Shown here in pieces: positions 16,130-24,488 of a stretch of 59,089 nucleotides of DNA; the stretch's first letter is position 1, and the number at the start of each line of letters is the position of its first letter. The notes below the pieces were generated by a model, which ran no database searches, was not told the DNA's origin, and worked only from the letters and a program-made list of their open reading frames with translations. A program made the position numbers and the translations under genes. The stretch is from an uncultured Erwinia sp. (GTDB lineage: Bacteria > Pseudomonadota > Gammaproteobacteria > Enterobacterales > Enterobacteriaceae), in the NCBI GenBank assembly GCA_946221915.1, contig CAMIKG010000022.1, forward strand, positions 1-59,089, in the 5' to 3' direction.

Positions 16130-18460
16130 TTAACGCTTTTTGCCAAATGCCGCCGCCAGCGCATCGCCCATCGCGCTGTTGCCCAGGGGGGCCTGCTGCG
16201 GTTTTGGCCGCGCCTTGCCGTTTGCCTGGCGGCCGTTATCGCGATCGCGCGGCGCACCTTTGCCGCCACGGGCATTGCTGTCGCCAGGCTGCTCATCAAG
16301 GCGCATAGTCAGTGCGATACGCTTACGCTGCAAATCGACTTCCAGCACTTTCACTTTCACGATATCGCCCGCTTTCACCACTTTGTGTGGATCGTCAACG
16401 AACTTATCGGACAGCGATGAGATATGCACCAGGCCATCCTGATGGACACCGATATCGACGAATGCGCCAAAGTTGGTGACGTTGGTCACCGCGCCTTCCA
16501 GCACCATACCTGGTTGCAGATCGTTCATGGTGTCGATGCCTTCAGCGAACTGCGCAGTCTTAAACTCAGGACGCGGGTCGCGGCCGGGTTTTTCCAGCTC
16601 TTTGATAATGTCGCTGACGGTCGGCACACCAAAGCGTTCGTCGGTAAAGTCGACCGCTTTCAGATTGCGCAGTTCGGACGGATTACCCATCAGTTCCGCC
16701 AGCGCCTGGCGGGTAGCGGCCAGAATACGCTCCACCACCGGATAGGCTTCCGGGTGCACCGTGGAGGCATCGAGCGGATTGTCGCCGTGGCTGATACGCA
16801 GGAAGCCTGCGCACTGTTCGAACGCTTTTGGCCCGAGGCGGCTGACTTTCAGCAGCTGCTGGCGGTTCTGGAAGCGACCATTTTCATCGCGCCAGCTGAC
16901 AATATTCTGAGCGATCATTTTGCTCAGTCCTGCCACACGCATCAGCAGCGCCACAGAGGCAGTATTCAGATCGACACCGACGGCGTTCACACAGTCTTCC
17001 ACCACGGCATCCAGCTTTTTCGCCAGCTGGCTCTGACTGACATCGTGCTGGTACTGGCCCACGCCGATGGATTTCGGGTCAATCTTCACCAGCTCGGCCA
17101 GCGGGTCCTGCAGGCGGCGGGCAATTGAGACGGCGCCACGGATGGAAACGTCGAGATCCGGGAACTCCTGCGCCGCCAGTTCGGAGGCGGAATAAACCGA
17201 TGCGCCGGCTTCGCTGACGATCACTTTCTGCGCCTGCACCTGCGGGAACTGCTTCTGCACATCAAGGAAGAAGCGCTCGGTTTCGCGTGAAGCGGTGCCG
17301 TTGCCGATGGCGACCAGTTCAACGTTATGTTTGCTGCACAGCGTGGCGACGGCAACCGCCGCTTTGGCGGCCTGGCCGGTGTGTGGGTAGATGGTGTCGG
17401 TGGCAACCAGCTTGCCGGTGGCATCGACTACCGCCACTTTTACCCCGGTACGCAGACCCGGATCGAGGCCCATGGTGGCGCGCATACCGGCAGGAGCAGC
17501 CATCAGCAGGTCGTGCAGGTTACGGGCAAACACGTTGATGGCTTCATCTTCGGCGCGCTCACGCACGCTGCCCATCAGTTCGGTTTCCAGGTGCAGCAAC
17601 ACTTTGATGCGCCATGTCCAGCTGACCACCGCTTTACGCCAGCTGTCAGCCGGAGCATTGTTCAGGCGCAGCTTAAGGTGATCGCTGATAATTTGCTCGC
17701 CATGGCTTTCGCGCGGCGGCTCATCAAATTGCGGGTCAGCATTAAGCGACAGCTGCAGTATGCCTTCGTTGCGGCCGCGCAGCATCGCCAGTGCGCGGTG
17801 GGAAGGCACGGTGGAAAGCGCTTCGTGATGATCGAAGTAGTCGCGGAATTTCGCGCCTTCTTCCTCTTTACCTTCCACTACGCGTGACACCAGGTGCGCG
17901 TTCTTCCACAGGTAGTCGCGCACTTTCGCCAGCAGGGCGGCATCTTCGGCAAAGCGTTCCATCAGAATATAGCGTGCGCCATCAAGGGCGGCTTTGATAT
18001 CGGCGACGCCTTTATCTGCATCGACATAGCCCGCAGCCAGCTGCTCCGGGTCGTGAGAAGGGTCCTGCCATAGCGTATCGGCCAGCGGTTCGAGACCCGC
18101 TTCGATGGCGATTTGCCCGCGCGTGCGGCGCTTCGGCTTATACGGCAGATAGAGATCTTCGAGTTCGGTTTTGCTCATGGTGCCGTTAATCGCGGAGGCG
18201 AGTTCGGCGCTGAGTTTTCCCTGTTCATCAATAGATTTCAGAATCGACTGGCGGCGTTCTTCCAGCTCGCGCAGGTAGCCAAGACGCGTCTCCAGCTGGC
18301 GCAGCTGCGTGTCATCAAGACCACCGGTCACTTCCTTACGATAACGTGCGATAAACGGCACGGTATTCCCTTCATCCAACAGGCGAATGGCGGCGTCAAC
18401 TTGCTCTGCCCGTGCCTGAAGCTCACTTGCAATAATGCGGCTCAGCGAATCATTCATCAT
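16130..18460 (-). CDS. tex: Transcription accessory protein Tex (YhgF), S1 RNA-binding
   Basis: 776 residues (E. coli YhgF 773) with close similarity throughout. Order: N-terminal helical Tex domain, YqgF/RNase-H-like domain near 320-450 (GLDPGLRTGVKVAVVD), helix-hairpin-helix repeats near 490-560 (VGVDLNTASVALLMRVAGL), and S1 RNA-binding domain near 645-720 (GAVTNVTNFGAFVDIGVHQ). The C-terminal tail is basic and low-complexity. It binds nucleic acid and interacts with transcription; its molecular role is not settled. feoA, which neighbours it in E. coli, is absent. Confidence 0.96.
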   Translation of the reverse strand: MMNDSLSRIIASELQARAEQVDAAIRLLDEGNTVPFIARYRKEVTGGLDDTQLRQLETRLGYLRELEERRQSILKSIDEQGKLSAELASAINGTMSKTELEDLYLPYKPKRRTRGQIAIEAGLEPLADTLWQDPSHDPEQLAAGYVDADKGVADIKAALDGARYILMERFAEDAALLAKVRDYLWKNAHLVSRVVEGKEEEGAKFRDYFDHHEALSTVPSHRALAMLRGRNEGILQLSLNADPQFDEPPRESHGEQIISDHLKLRLNNAPADSWRKAVVSWTWRIKVLLHLETELMGSVRERAEDEAINVFARNLHDLLMAAPAGMRATMGLDPGLRTGVKVAVVDATGKLVATDTIYPHTGQAAKAAVAVATLCSKHNVELVAIGNGTASRETERFFLDVQKQFPQVQAQKVIVSEAGASVYSASELAAQEFPDLDVSIRGAVSIARRLQDPLAELVKIDPKSIGVGQYQHDVSQSQLAKKLDAVVEDCVNAVGVDLNTASVALLMRVAGLSKMIAQNIVSWRDENGRFQNRQQLLKVSRLGPKAFEQCAGFLRISHGDNPLDASTVHPEAYPVVERILAATRQALAELMGNPSELRNLKAVDFTDERFGVPTVSDIIKELEKPGRDPRPEFKTAQFAEGIDTMNDLQPGMVLEGAVTNVTNFGAFVDIGVHQDGLVHISSLSDKFVDDPHKVVKAGDIVKVKVLEVDLQRKRIALTMRLDEQPGDSNARGGKGAPRDRDNGRQANGKARPKPQQAPLGNSAMGDALAAAFGKKR

Positions 18461-18560
18461 CGGTTCAACTATCTGCTATTACTGGATTAAAAAACAGGGG
18501 ACAGTTATACGGTCTGGCAGGGGAAATTGCCAGCCGCGCGGCGCGCTTTGCGCCAGATTC

Positions 18561-19043
18561 CTAATCTTCCGCCGCCCGATAGTCGATGTCATTGACATAC
18601 CACAGCGCCTCGCCCACGGGTGTATGCACCGTAACGGCATCGCCGACCTCTTTTTTCAGCAGCGCGCGCGCCATCGGCGAATCGATGGAGATATAGTCCT
18701 TGCGGCCAAAAATCTCATCGTAACCCACGATGCGAAAGCGTTTGATATCGCCGTCATCGTTTTCAATTTCCACCCAGGCGCCAAAGAATACTTTGCCATC
18801 CTGCTGTGGCGAGTAGTCGACGATACGCAGCTGTTCCAGACTTTTCGTCAGGTAGCGCACCCGGCGGTCAATTTCGCGCAGGCGTTTTTTGTTGTACTGG
18901 TAATCGGCGTTTTCACTGCGGTCGCCCAGGCTGGCGGCCCAGGTGACTTTTTTCGTCACTTCCGGGCGCTCTTCGCGCCACAGGTAGTCGAGCTCCTGTT
19001 TCAGCTTGTTGTAGCCTTCGCGGGTGACAAGTTTGGTTTTCAT
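18561..19043 (-). CDS. greB: Transcript cleavage factor GreB
   Basis: 160 residues (E. coli 158). An N-terminal coiled coil (about 1-75) carries the acidic tip DRSENADY, which reaches through the RNA polymerase secondary channel and activates cleavage of backtracked RNA. A C-terminal FKBP-like domain follows (VFFGAWVEIEND; DEIFGRKDYISID). I use the ATG at 19043 (MKTKLVTREGY, as in E. coli), nine bases after AGGG; an ATG two codons upstream is too close to it. Confidence 0.97.
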   Translation of the reverse strand: MKTKLVTREGYNKLKQELDYLWREERPEVTKKVTWAASLGDRSENADYQYNKKRLREIDRRVRYLTKSLEQLRIVDYSPQQDGKVFFGAWVEIENDDGDIKRFRIVGYDEIFGRKDYISIDSPMARALLKKEVGDAVTVHTPVGEALWYVNDIDYRAAED

Positions 19044-19184
19044 CAGCATTTGCCCTGCGGGTTATCAGCGTTGCTGGCGATTGTAGAGCGATCGTCCGGC
19101 GGGCTTCAACTCTGATGGCTCAGGTAAGGAACAATGATTTTTGCCGCGATAATATTTTCGCTGCCTGATGAATAATTAGCAGGC

Positions 19185-19235
19185 GGGTGGCTTCTGTCGT
19201 CAGGAATAGAATGATTCCCGACGACGAAGCCACCC
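19185..19235. terminator. Long hairpin downstream of the YjbE-like gene
   Basis: GGGTGGCTTC...GTCGTC.GGAAT pairs with ATTCC.GACGAC..AAGCCACCC, an interrupted stem of about 20 bp with a short loop around 19208. It lies 118 bases beyond the stop of the minus-strand gene at 19353. It may end that transcript or be a small mobile palindrome. The rest of 19044-19352 shows no gene. Confidence 0.5.
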
Positions 19236-19352
19236 TGGTTACACCCTGTAAATTAATTGATGGCCGGGTAGCCGTGAGAAAGACAATATTTTATTGCTGA
19301 GCCTGCTGAGGAAATAAAATTTAATCGTGATAGTTCCTCCTCTGTGATGATG

Positions 19353-19586
19353 TTATTTCGCTGCTGTTGTCGATGTGGTGGTGGACGTTGTCGAACCGTT
19401 GCCACCGCCTGCGGTTAATAGTGCAATAGCGGTAATCGTGGCCATCACCGTCACGCCTTGTGCTCTGGCAGAACCCTGTGCCTGCGAGGCTGCGGCGCTG
19501 CCTGCCGCCGTACCACTATCCGCAGCCCTGGCGTAATGACTTCCTGTGAAAATTAAGACCAATAATAATCCGTGAATTTTATTCAT
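19353..19586 (-). CDS. YjbE-like small secreted protein
   Basis: 77 residues. A signal peptide is clear (MNKIHGLLLVLIFTGSHYARA, cleavage before ADSG), leaving a mature protein rich in Ala, Gly, Ser and Thr. It ends in TAGGGNGSTTSTTTSTTAAK-type sequence. The layout and the glycine run followed by Thr repeats resemble E. coli YjbE, the first gene of the yjbEFGH exopolysaccharide operon; no yjbFGH neighbours are present. The ATG follows GGAG at seven bases, and that ribosome site lies inside a perfect palindrome (19592-19627). It is an insertion between greB and ompR relative to E. coli. Confidence 0.75.
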   Translation of the reverse strand: MNKIHGLLLVLIFTGSHYARAADSGTAAGSAAASQAQGSARAQGVTVMATITAIALLTAGGGNGSTTSTTTSTTAAK

Positions 19587-19591
19587 CGCTT

Positions 19592-19627
19592 ATCTCCGCA
19601 AAATTAAATTAATTTCGCTGCGGAGAT
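19592..19627 (-). promoter_or_regulatory. Palindrome that would sequester the YjbE-like ribosome binding site
   Basis: A perfect 9-bp outer stem pairs ATCTCCGCA (19592-19600) with TGCGGAGAT (19619-19627). An AT inner stem pairs AAATTAA (19601-19607) with TTAATTT (19609-19615), leaving a 3-base bulge. On the minus strand the GGAG ribosome site lies in the arm nearest the ATG. If transcription starts upstream of 19627, the mRNA leader would hide the ribosome site; alternatively it is a protein-binding dyad. Confidence 0.6.
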
Positions 19628-20123
19628 GAATATAGGATGAGGCGTTTTTTACTGGGAAGTTCTATTTTAACGCTGTTAAATATGCCTCTGGTTTTTGCTG
19701 GTCTTATTATTCATTAGCTGGCTTGAATTAAGGTGTAAATGGCAACCTCATTGGGCCGGGGGCACTATATTCTGCTGCGTAAAAGATGATGCGTGCCGGG
19801 CACGCCAGCCATGCGTTGCAGATTCCCCTCAGGTATTTTGGCCGGTCGGGCGGTATACTGGGCTGATTTTCCACAGGCTGATGATTTGACTTAAGGCGAG
19901 CGCCAGTGAAAACCAGAAGTCTGGTGCATATTTCAGATAAGCCGTAACGGCGGCCGATCGCAGATGAAAAACAGGGCGTTATGCACAGAAAAGCAAAGTT
20001 AACCTGCTGTTTAATATGCTTTGTAACAATTTCGGCTACAATATAAACCATTAATAACTGTCACAGTACGGCAACTTTTTTAAAAATATCATCTCGGGCA
20101 ATAGCGCCTTTGGGAGTAGCGAA
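19628..20123. other. Region upstream of ompR (496 bases)
   Basis: No convincing gene. The first part is AT-rich and probably holds the promoter of the minus-strand YjbE-like gene. The part next to ompR is a leader ending in TTTGGGAGTAGCGAA before the ATG. Open frames here are short and lack family similarity. Confidence 0.6.
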
Positions 20124-20843
20124 ATGCAAGAAAACTACAAAATTCTGGTCGTCGATGATGATATGCGCCTGCGCGCATTGCTGGAGCGTTATCTGACCGA
20201 GCAGGGCTTTCAGGTGCGCAGCGTGGCGAATGCCGAGCAGATGGATCGCCTGTTAACCCGTGAATCCTTCCACCTGATGGTGCTGGATCTGATGTTGCCT
20301 GGCGAAGATGGCCTGTCTATCTGCCGCCGTCTGCGCAGCCAGAGCAACCCAATGCCGATCATTATGGTGACCGCGAAGGGTGAAGAAGTGGATCGTATCG
20401 TTGGGCTGGAGATCGGCGCGGACGACTACATTCCAAAACCGTTCAACCCGCGCGAACTGCTGGCGCGTATCCGTGCCGTGCTGCGTCGTCAGGCGAATGA
20501 ACTGCCAGGCGCGCCATCACAGGAAGAGGCGGTGATTGCCTTTGGTAAATTCAAACTGAACCTCGGCACGCGCGAGATGTTCCGTGAAGATGAACCGATG
20601 CCACTGACCAGTGGTGAATTCGCCGTACTGAAAGCGCTGGTCAGCCACCCGCGTGAGCCGCTGTCGCGTGACAAGCTGATGAACCTGGCGCGTGGCCGTG
20701 AATACAGTGCGATGGAACGTTCGATCGACGTACAGATTTCCCGTCTGCGTCGTATGGTCGAAGAAGATCCGGCGCATCCGCGTTATATCCAGACCGTTTG
20801 GGGTCTGGGCTATGTGTTTGTCCCGGACGGCAGTAAAGCATGA
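20124..20843 (+). CDS. ompR: Osmolarity response regulator OmpR
   Basis: 239 residues, the E. coli length. The receiver domain has the acidic pocket D11/D12 and the phosphoacceptor D55 (LMVLDLMLPG), and K105 lies in IPKPFNP. The C-terminal winged-helix DNA-binding domain spans about 135-235. It controls porin genes and many envelope genes when phosphorylated by EnvZ. The envZ ATG overlaps its stop. Confidence 0.98.
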   Translation: MQENYKILVVDDDMRLRALLERYLTEQGFQVRSVANAEQMDRLLTRESFHLMVLDLMLPGEDGLSICRRLRSQSNPMPIIMVTAKGEEVDRIVGLEIGADDYIPKPFNPRELLARIRAVLRRQANELPGAPSQEEAVIAFGKFKLNLGTREMFREDEPMPLTSGEFAVLKALVSHPREPLSRDKLMNLARGREYSAMERSIDVQISRLRRMVEEDPAHPRYIQTVWGLGYVFVPDGSKA

Positions 20844-22198
20844 GGCGATTCCGCTTCTCTCCGCGCAGCTCGTTCGCCCGTACGCTGTTATTGATCGTGA
20901 CCCTGCTGTTTGTCAGCCTGGTCACGACCTATCTGGTGGTGCTGAACTTCGCCATTCTGCCCAGTCTGCAGCAGTTTAATAAGGTGCTGGCATACGAAGT
21001 GCGTATGCTGATGACCGACCGGCTGCAGCTGGAGGATGGCACTCAGCTGGAAGTGCCACCGGCGTTCCGGCGCGAAATTTATCGCGAGCTGGGTATTTCG
21101 CTGTACACCAATGCAGCGGCGGAAGAGAGCGGATTACGCTGGGCGCAACACTATCAGTTCCTCAGCGATCAGATGGCGCAGCAGCTCGGCGGGCCGACCG
21201 ACGTACGTGTCGAGGTGAATAAGAACTCCCCGGTGGTGTGGCTGAAAACCTGGCTGTCGCCGGATATCTGGGTGCGTGTGCCGCTGACCGAGATCCATCA
21301 GGGTGATTTCTCGCCGCTGTTCCGTTACACGCTGGCGATTATGTTGCTGGCGATAGGCGGTGCGTGGCTGTTTATCCGTATTCAGAACCGGCCGCTGGTG
21401 GAACTGGAGCATGCCGCGCTGCAGGTCGGTAAAGGGGTGATCCCGCCGCCGCTGCGTGAGTATGGTGCTTCGGAAGTGCGTTCGGTAACGCGCGCTTTTA
21501 ACCAGATGGCGTCGGGGGTGAAGCAGCTGGCGGATGACCGTACCTTACTGATGGCGGGCGTCAGCCACGACCTGCGCACGCCGCTGACGCGTATTCGTCT
21601 GGCGACCGAAATGATGGCCGAAGAAGACGGTTATCTGGCGGAGTCGATCAATAAAGATATCGAAGAGTGCAACGCGATTATCGAGCAGTTTATTGATTAT
21701 CTGCGTACCGGACAGGAAATGCAGACCGAGCTGGCTGACCTGAACAGCGTGCTCGGTGAAGTGGTAGCCGCAGAGAGCGGTTATGAACGCGAAATTGAGA
21801 ACCAGGTGATGCCAGCCGAACTGATGGTGGAGATTAACCCGCTGTCGATCAAACGTGCCGTGGCAAATATGGTGGTCAACGCCGCGCGCTATGGCAATGG
21901 CTGGATTAAGGTCAGCAGCGGCAGTGAACTGCAGCGCGCCTGGTTCCAGGTGGAAGATGATGGCCCGGGGATAAAACCCGATCAACTGGCGCATCTGTTC
22001 CAGCCGTTTGTGCGTGGCGACAGCGCGCGCAGCACCAGCGGCACCGGTCTGGGACTGGCGATTGTGCAGCGTATTATCGACGCGCATCAGGGATCGCTGG
22101 ATATTGGCGTCAGCGAGCGCGGCGGATTGCGCATTCGTGCCTGGCTGCCGTTGCCGCATCCCGCTGTCAGCGCAGGCACGCCAGCGGCGACCTCGTAA
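20840..22198 (+). CDS. envZ: Osmosensor histidine kinase EnvZ
   Basis: 452 residues (E. coli 450). Two membrane segments (about 16-36 and 159-179) bracket a periplasmic domain, followed by HAMP, DHp with the phosphorylated H243 (SHDLRTPLTR), and a HATPase domain with N (VVNAARYG), G1 (EDDGPGI) and G2 (GTGLGLAI) boxes. Start overlaps the ompR stop (ATGA), so the two are translationally coupled. Confidence 0.98.
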   Translation: MRRFRFSPRSSFARTLLLIVTLLFVSLVTTYLVVLNFAILPSLQQFNKVLAYEVRMLMTDRLQLEDGTQLEVPPAFRREIYRELGISLYTNAAAEESGLRWAQHYQFLSDQMAQQLGGPTDVRVEVNKNSPVVWLKTWLSPDIWVRVPLTEIHQGDFSPLFRYTLAIMLLAIGGAWLFIRIQNRPLVELEHAALQVGKGVIPPPLREYGASEVRSVTRAFNQMASGVKQLADDRTLLMAGVSHDLRTPLTRIRLATEMMAEEDGYLAESINKDIEECNAIIEQFIDYLRTGQEMQTELADLNSVLGEVVAAESGYEREIENQVMPAELMVEINPLSIKRAVANMVVNAARYGNGWIKVSSGSELQRAWFQVEDDGPGIKPDQLAHLFQPFVRGDSARSTSGTGLGLAIVQRIIDAHQGSLDIGVSERGGLRIRAWLPLPHPAVSAGTPAATS

Positions 22199-22545
22199 AT
22201 CACGCCAGATCACGGTTTAACCGCGTTGCTGAGCGAATCAGGCAAACGACAAAACGGGAGGCACTGGTCTAATGTTTGTCAGTTAAGCATTTTACTGTGC
22301 TGTGCCCGCGCTGCCTGACTGTTTCTGCGGTCTGGCCGGTCCGTCGGCACGATGCCGGAACCGAAGGCACCACGCGCAGCGTGGCGCGAGGACCGCCCTG
22401 TAGCAGCTGAGGCTATGTCCCCCTTCACGGACATCTCAGCGAAAAAATAGAGCGCTGCAGGTCTGACCCTTGCGTTATTTCTCAAGACGCAAAACCATCA
22501 AAGTGCTTAACCGACTGGCATTAGGCACTGGCCTCCCGTTTTTTG
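22199..22545. other. envZ-pckA intergenic region (convergent ends)
   Basis: No gene. The space between the two stop codons is taken up mostly by the dispersed repeat copy 2 and the sequence on its left (22279-22375), which is GC-rich and rich in short dyads, such as CCACGC-GCA-GCGTGG at 22370-22384. Confidence 0.7.
22376..22533. repeat. Dispersed intergenic repeat, copy 2
   Basis: Aligns with 1-157. Internal dyads include the hairpin CCACGC-GCA-GCGTGG overlapping its left end and TGTCC...GGACA at about 22416-22433. It ends 13 bases from the pckA stop, on the 3' side of that minus-strand gene. The true left boundary cannot be set, because copy 1 is cut by the window edge. Confidence 0.85.
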
Positions 22546-24165
22546 TCAGAGCTGTGGCCCCGCCTGCACCAGCGCCGCGCCCGCTGGGGTATCGGTATAT
22601 TTATCGAAATTATCAATAAAGCGCTGCGCCAGATCGCGCGCTTTCGCTTCCCACTCGCCACTGTTCGCGTAGGTATTGCGCGGATCGAGAATGTGGCTGT
22701 CGACGCCATTCAGCTCCAGCGGCACCGCCAGATTGAAAATCGGCAAGTTATGTGTCGCCGCCTCACTGAGTTCACCCGCCAGAATGGCATTGATAATCGC
22801 GCGTGTGTCTTTTAGTGACATGCGTTTACCGCTGCCGTTCCAGCCGGTATTCACCAGGTAAGCTTCCGCACCGGCAGCCGTCATCCGTTTCACCAGCACT
22901 TCGGCATACTGCGTGGGATGCAGCGTGAGAAATGCCGCGCCAAAACAGGCGGAGAAAGTGGGCGTGGGTTCAGTCACGCCGCGCTCGGTACCTGCCAGTT
23001 TGGCGGTAAAGCCGGACAGAAAGTGGTATTGCGTCTGGTCAGCATTCAGGCGCGACACCGGCGGCAATACGCCAAAGGCATCTGCAGTAAGGAAAATCAC
23101 TTTACGGGCATGGCCCGCTTTCGACACCGGTTTGACGATATTATCGATATGGTCGATAGGATAGGAAACACGGGTATTTTCGGTTTTGCTGCTGTCGTCA
23201 TAGTCGACGGAGCCGTCATGACGTACCACCACGTTTTCCAGCAGAGCGTTACGGCGGATGGCGTGATAAATCTCCGGCTCCGCCTGTTCGGACAGCCTGA
23301 TGGTTTTGGCGTAGCAGCCGCCTTCGAAGTTGAAGACGCCGTCATCATCCCAGCCGTGCTCATCATCGCCAATTAACTGGCGGCGCGGATCGGTCGACAG
23401 CGTGGTTTTGCCGGTGCCGGATAAGCCAAAGAATATCGCCACATCCCCCTGTTCACCGACGTTGGCCGAGCAGTGCATCGCCGCGACACCTTTTAACGGC
23501 AGCAGGTAGTTCATAATGGCGAACAGCCCCTTTTTCATCTCACCGCCGTACCAGGTGCCGCCAATCAGCTGGATATTCTCGCTGAGGTTAAAGGCGATAA
23601 AGTTCTCTGAATGCAGACCCTGCTGCCGCCAGTCCGGGTTGGTGCATTTTGCGCCGTTCATCACTACAAAATCGGGCTTAAAACTGGCCAGCCCCTGCGC
23701 ATCCGGCTGAATAAACATGTTTTTCACGAAATGCGCCTGCCAGGCGACTTCGGTAATAAAGCGTACGCTGAGGCGGGTGTCCGGGTTGGCGCCGCACCAG
23801 GCGTCGACCACAAACAGACGCTTGCCGGACAACTGCTGTGTCACCCGCGCTTTCAGCGCCTGCCAGGTCTGCTGCGACAGCGGCTGGTTGTCGTTTTTGC
23901 CTTTACCCTGATCACACCACCAGAGCGTGTGGCGCGTGGTGTCGTCACGTACGATGTATTTATCTTTTGGTGAGCGGCCGGTGAAGATCCCGGTATCAAC
24001 GGCAACAGCGCCAGACTGGGTGACGATGCCACGCTCATAGCCTTGCAGATCGGGTTTGGTTTCTTCCTGAAAGAGGGTGTCATAATCGGGGTTGTACACC
24101 ACCTCGATGGTGTCAGTAATGCCATAAGTGACAAGATCCCGGTTGTTCAGACCATCAGCATGCAT
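22546..24165 (-). CDS. pckA: Phosphoenolpyruvate carboxykinase (ATP)
   Basis: 539 residues (E. coli 540). It converts oxaloacetate and ATP to phosphoenolpyruvate, the first committed step of gluconeogenesis from the TCA cycle. The kinase-1a loop GLSGTGKTTLS is present with Lys at about 253, and the oxaloacetate-binding GRSPKDKY region is near 64-71. A ribosome site, AAAGGAGC, precedes the ATG. No clear T-run terminator follows; the dispersed repeat begins 13 bases after the stop. Confidence 0.98.
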   Translation of the reverse strand: MHADGLNNRDLVTYGITDTIEVVYNPDYDTLFQEETKPDLQGYERGIVTQSGAVAVDTGIFTGRSPKDKYIVRDDTTRHTLWWCDQGKGKNDNQPLSQQTWQALKARVTQQLSGKRLFVVDAWCGANPDTRLSVRFITEVAWQAHFVKNMFIQPDAQGLASFKPDFVVMNGAKCTNPDWRQQGLHSENFIAFNLSENIQLIGGTWYGGEMKKGLFAIMNYLLPLKGVAAMHCSANVGEQGDVAIFFGLSGTGKTTLSTDPRRQLIGDDEHGWDDDGVFNFEGGCYAKTIRLSEQAEPEIYHAIRRNALLENVVVRHDGSVDYDDSSKTENTRVSYPIDHIDNIVKPVSKAGHARKVIFLTADAFGVLPPVSRLNADQTQYHFLSGFTAKLAGTERGVTEPTPTFSACFGAAFLTLHPTQYAEVLVKRMTAAGAEAYLVNTGWNGSGKRMSLKDTRAIINAILAGELSEAATHNLPIFNLAVPLELNGVDSHILDPRNTYANSGEWEAKARDLAQRFIDNFDKYTDTPAGAALVQAGPQL

Positions 24166-24488
24166 ATTCCTGCTCCTTTGGCTGTTTTACCGCAATAGAG
24201 TGTGGGGGAATTCCGCCTGCACGATCGTGATCGTCGCCAGATTCGCGAAAATAAAGCGCGTCGATCACGCGCAGTGTTACATCGCTAAGCGGTAAGCGGA
24301 AGGAAGCTGAGCCTGAAATGAGATCTGGCGCGATTTAATCAGGATGAATTGGCTGTTCTGGCGTTAAATATGGGTGTGGTGAGCGATTTCGCAGCAGGAA
24401 ATATCATGCTGGGTCAGCATTGTCAGCGTTATCGCTGGTGGGGGCTTCTGCTGCACGAGATACGTGCAGCAGAGTGAGGCTCTAATGC
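24166..24488. other. pckA-hslO intergenic region (323 bases)
   Basis: Holds the pckA promoter side (24166 to about 24350) and the 3' end of hslO. The one clear element is the hairpin at 24447-24473. No gene and no convincing named operator were found. Confidence 0.6.
24447..24473. terminator. Hairpin beyond hslO
   Basis: TCTGCTGCACG-AGATA-CGTGCAGCAGA is a perfect 11-bp stem with a 5-base loop, 15 bases past the hslO stop. It has no T-run, so it may act as an mRNA 3'-end stabiliser or a weak terminator. Confidence 0.6.

Noticed and set aside
22279..22485. 68-codon open frame on the minus strand inside the dispersed repeat
   Set aside because: It follows the repeat rather than a protein pattern, lies in a dyad-rich non-coding region between two stops, and has no family motif. 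Treated as spurious.
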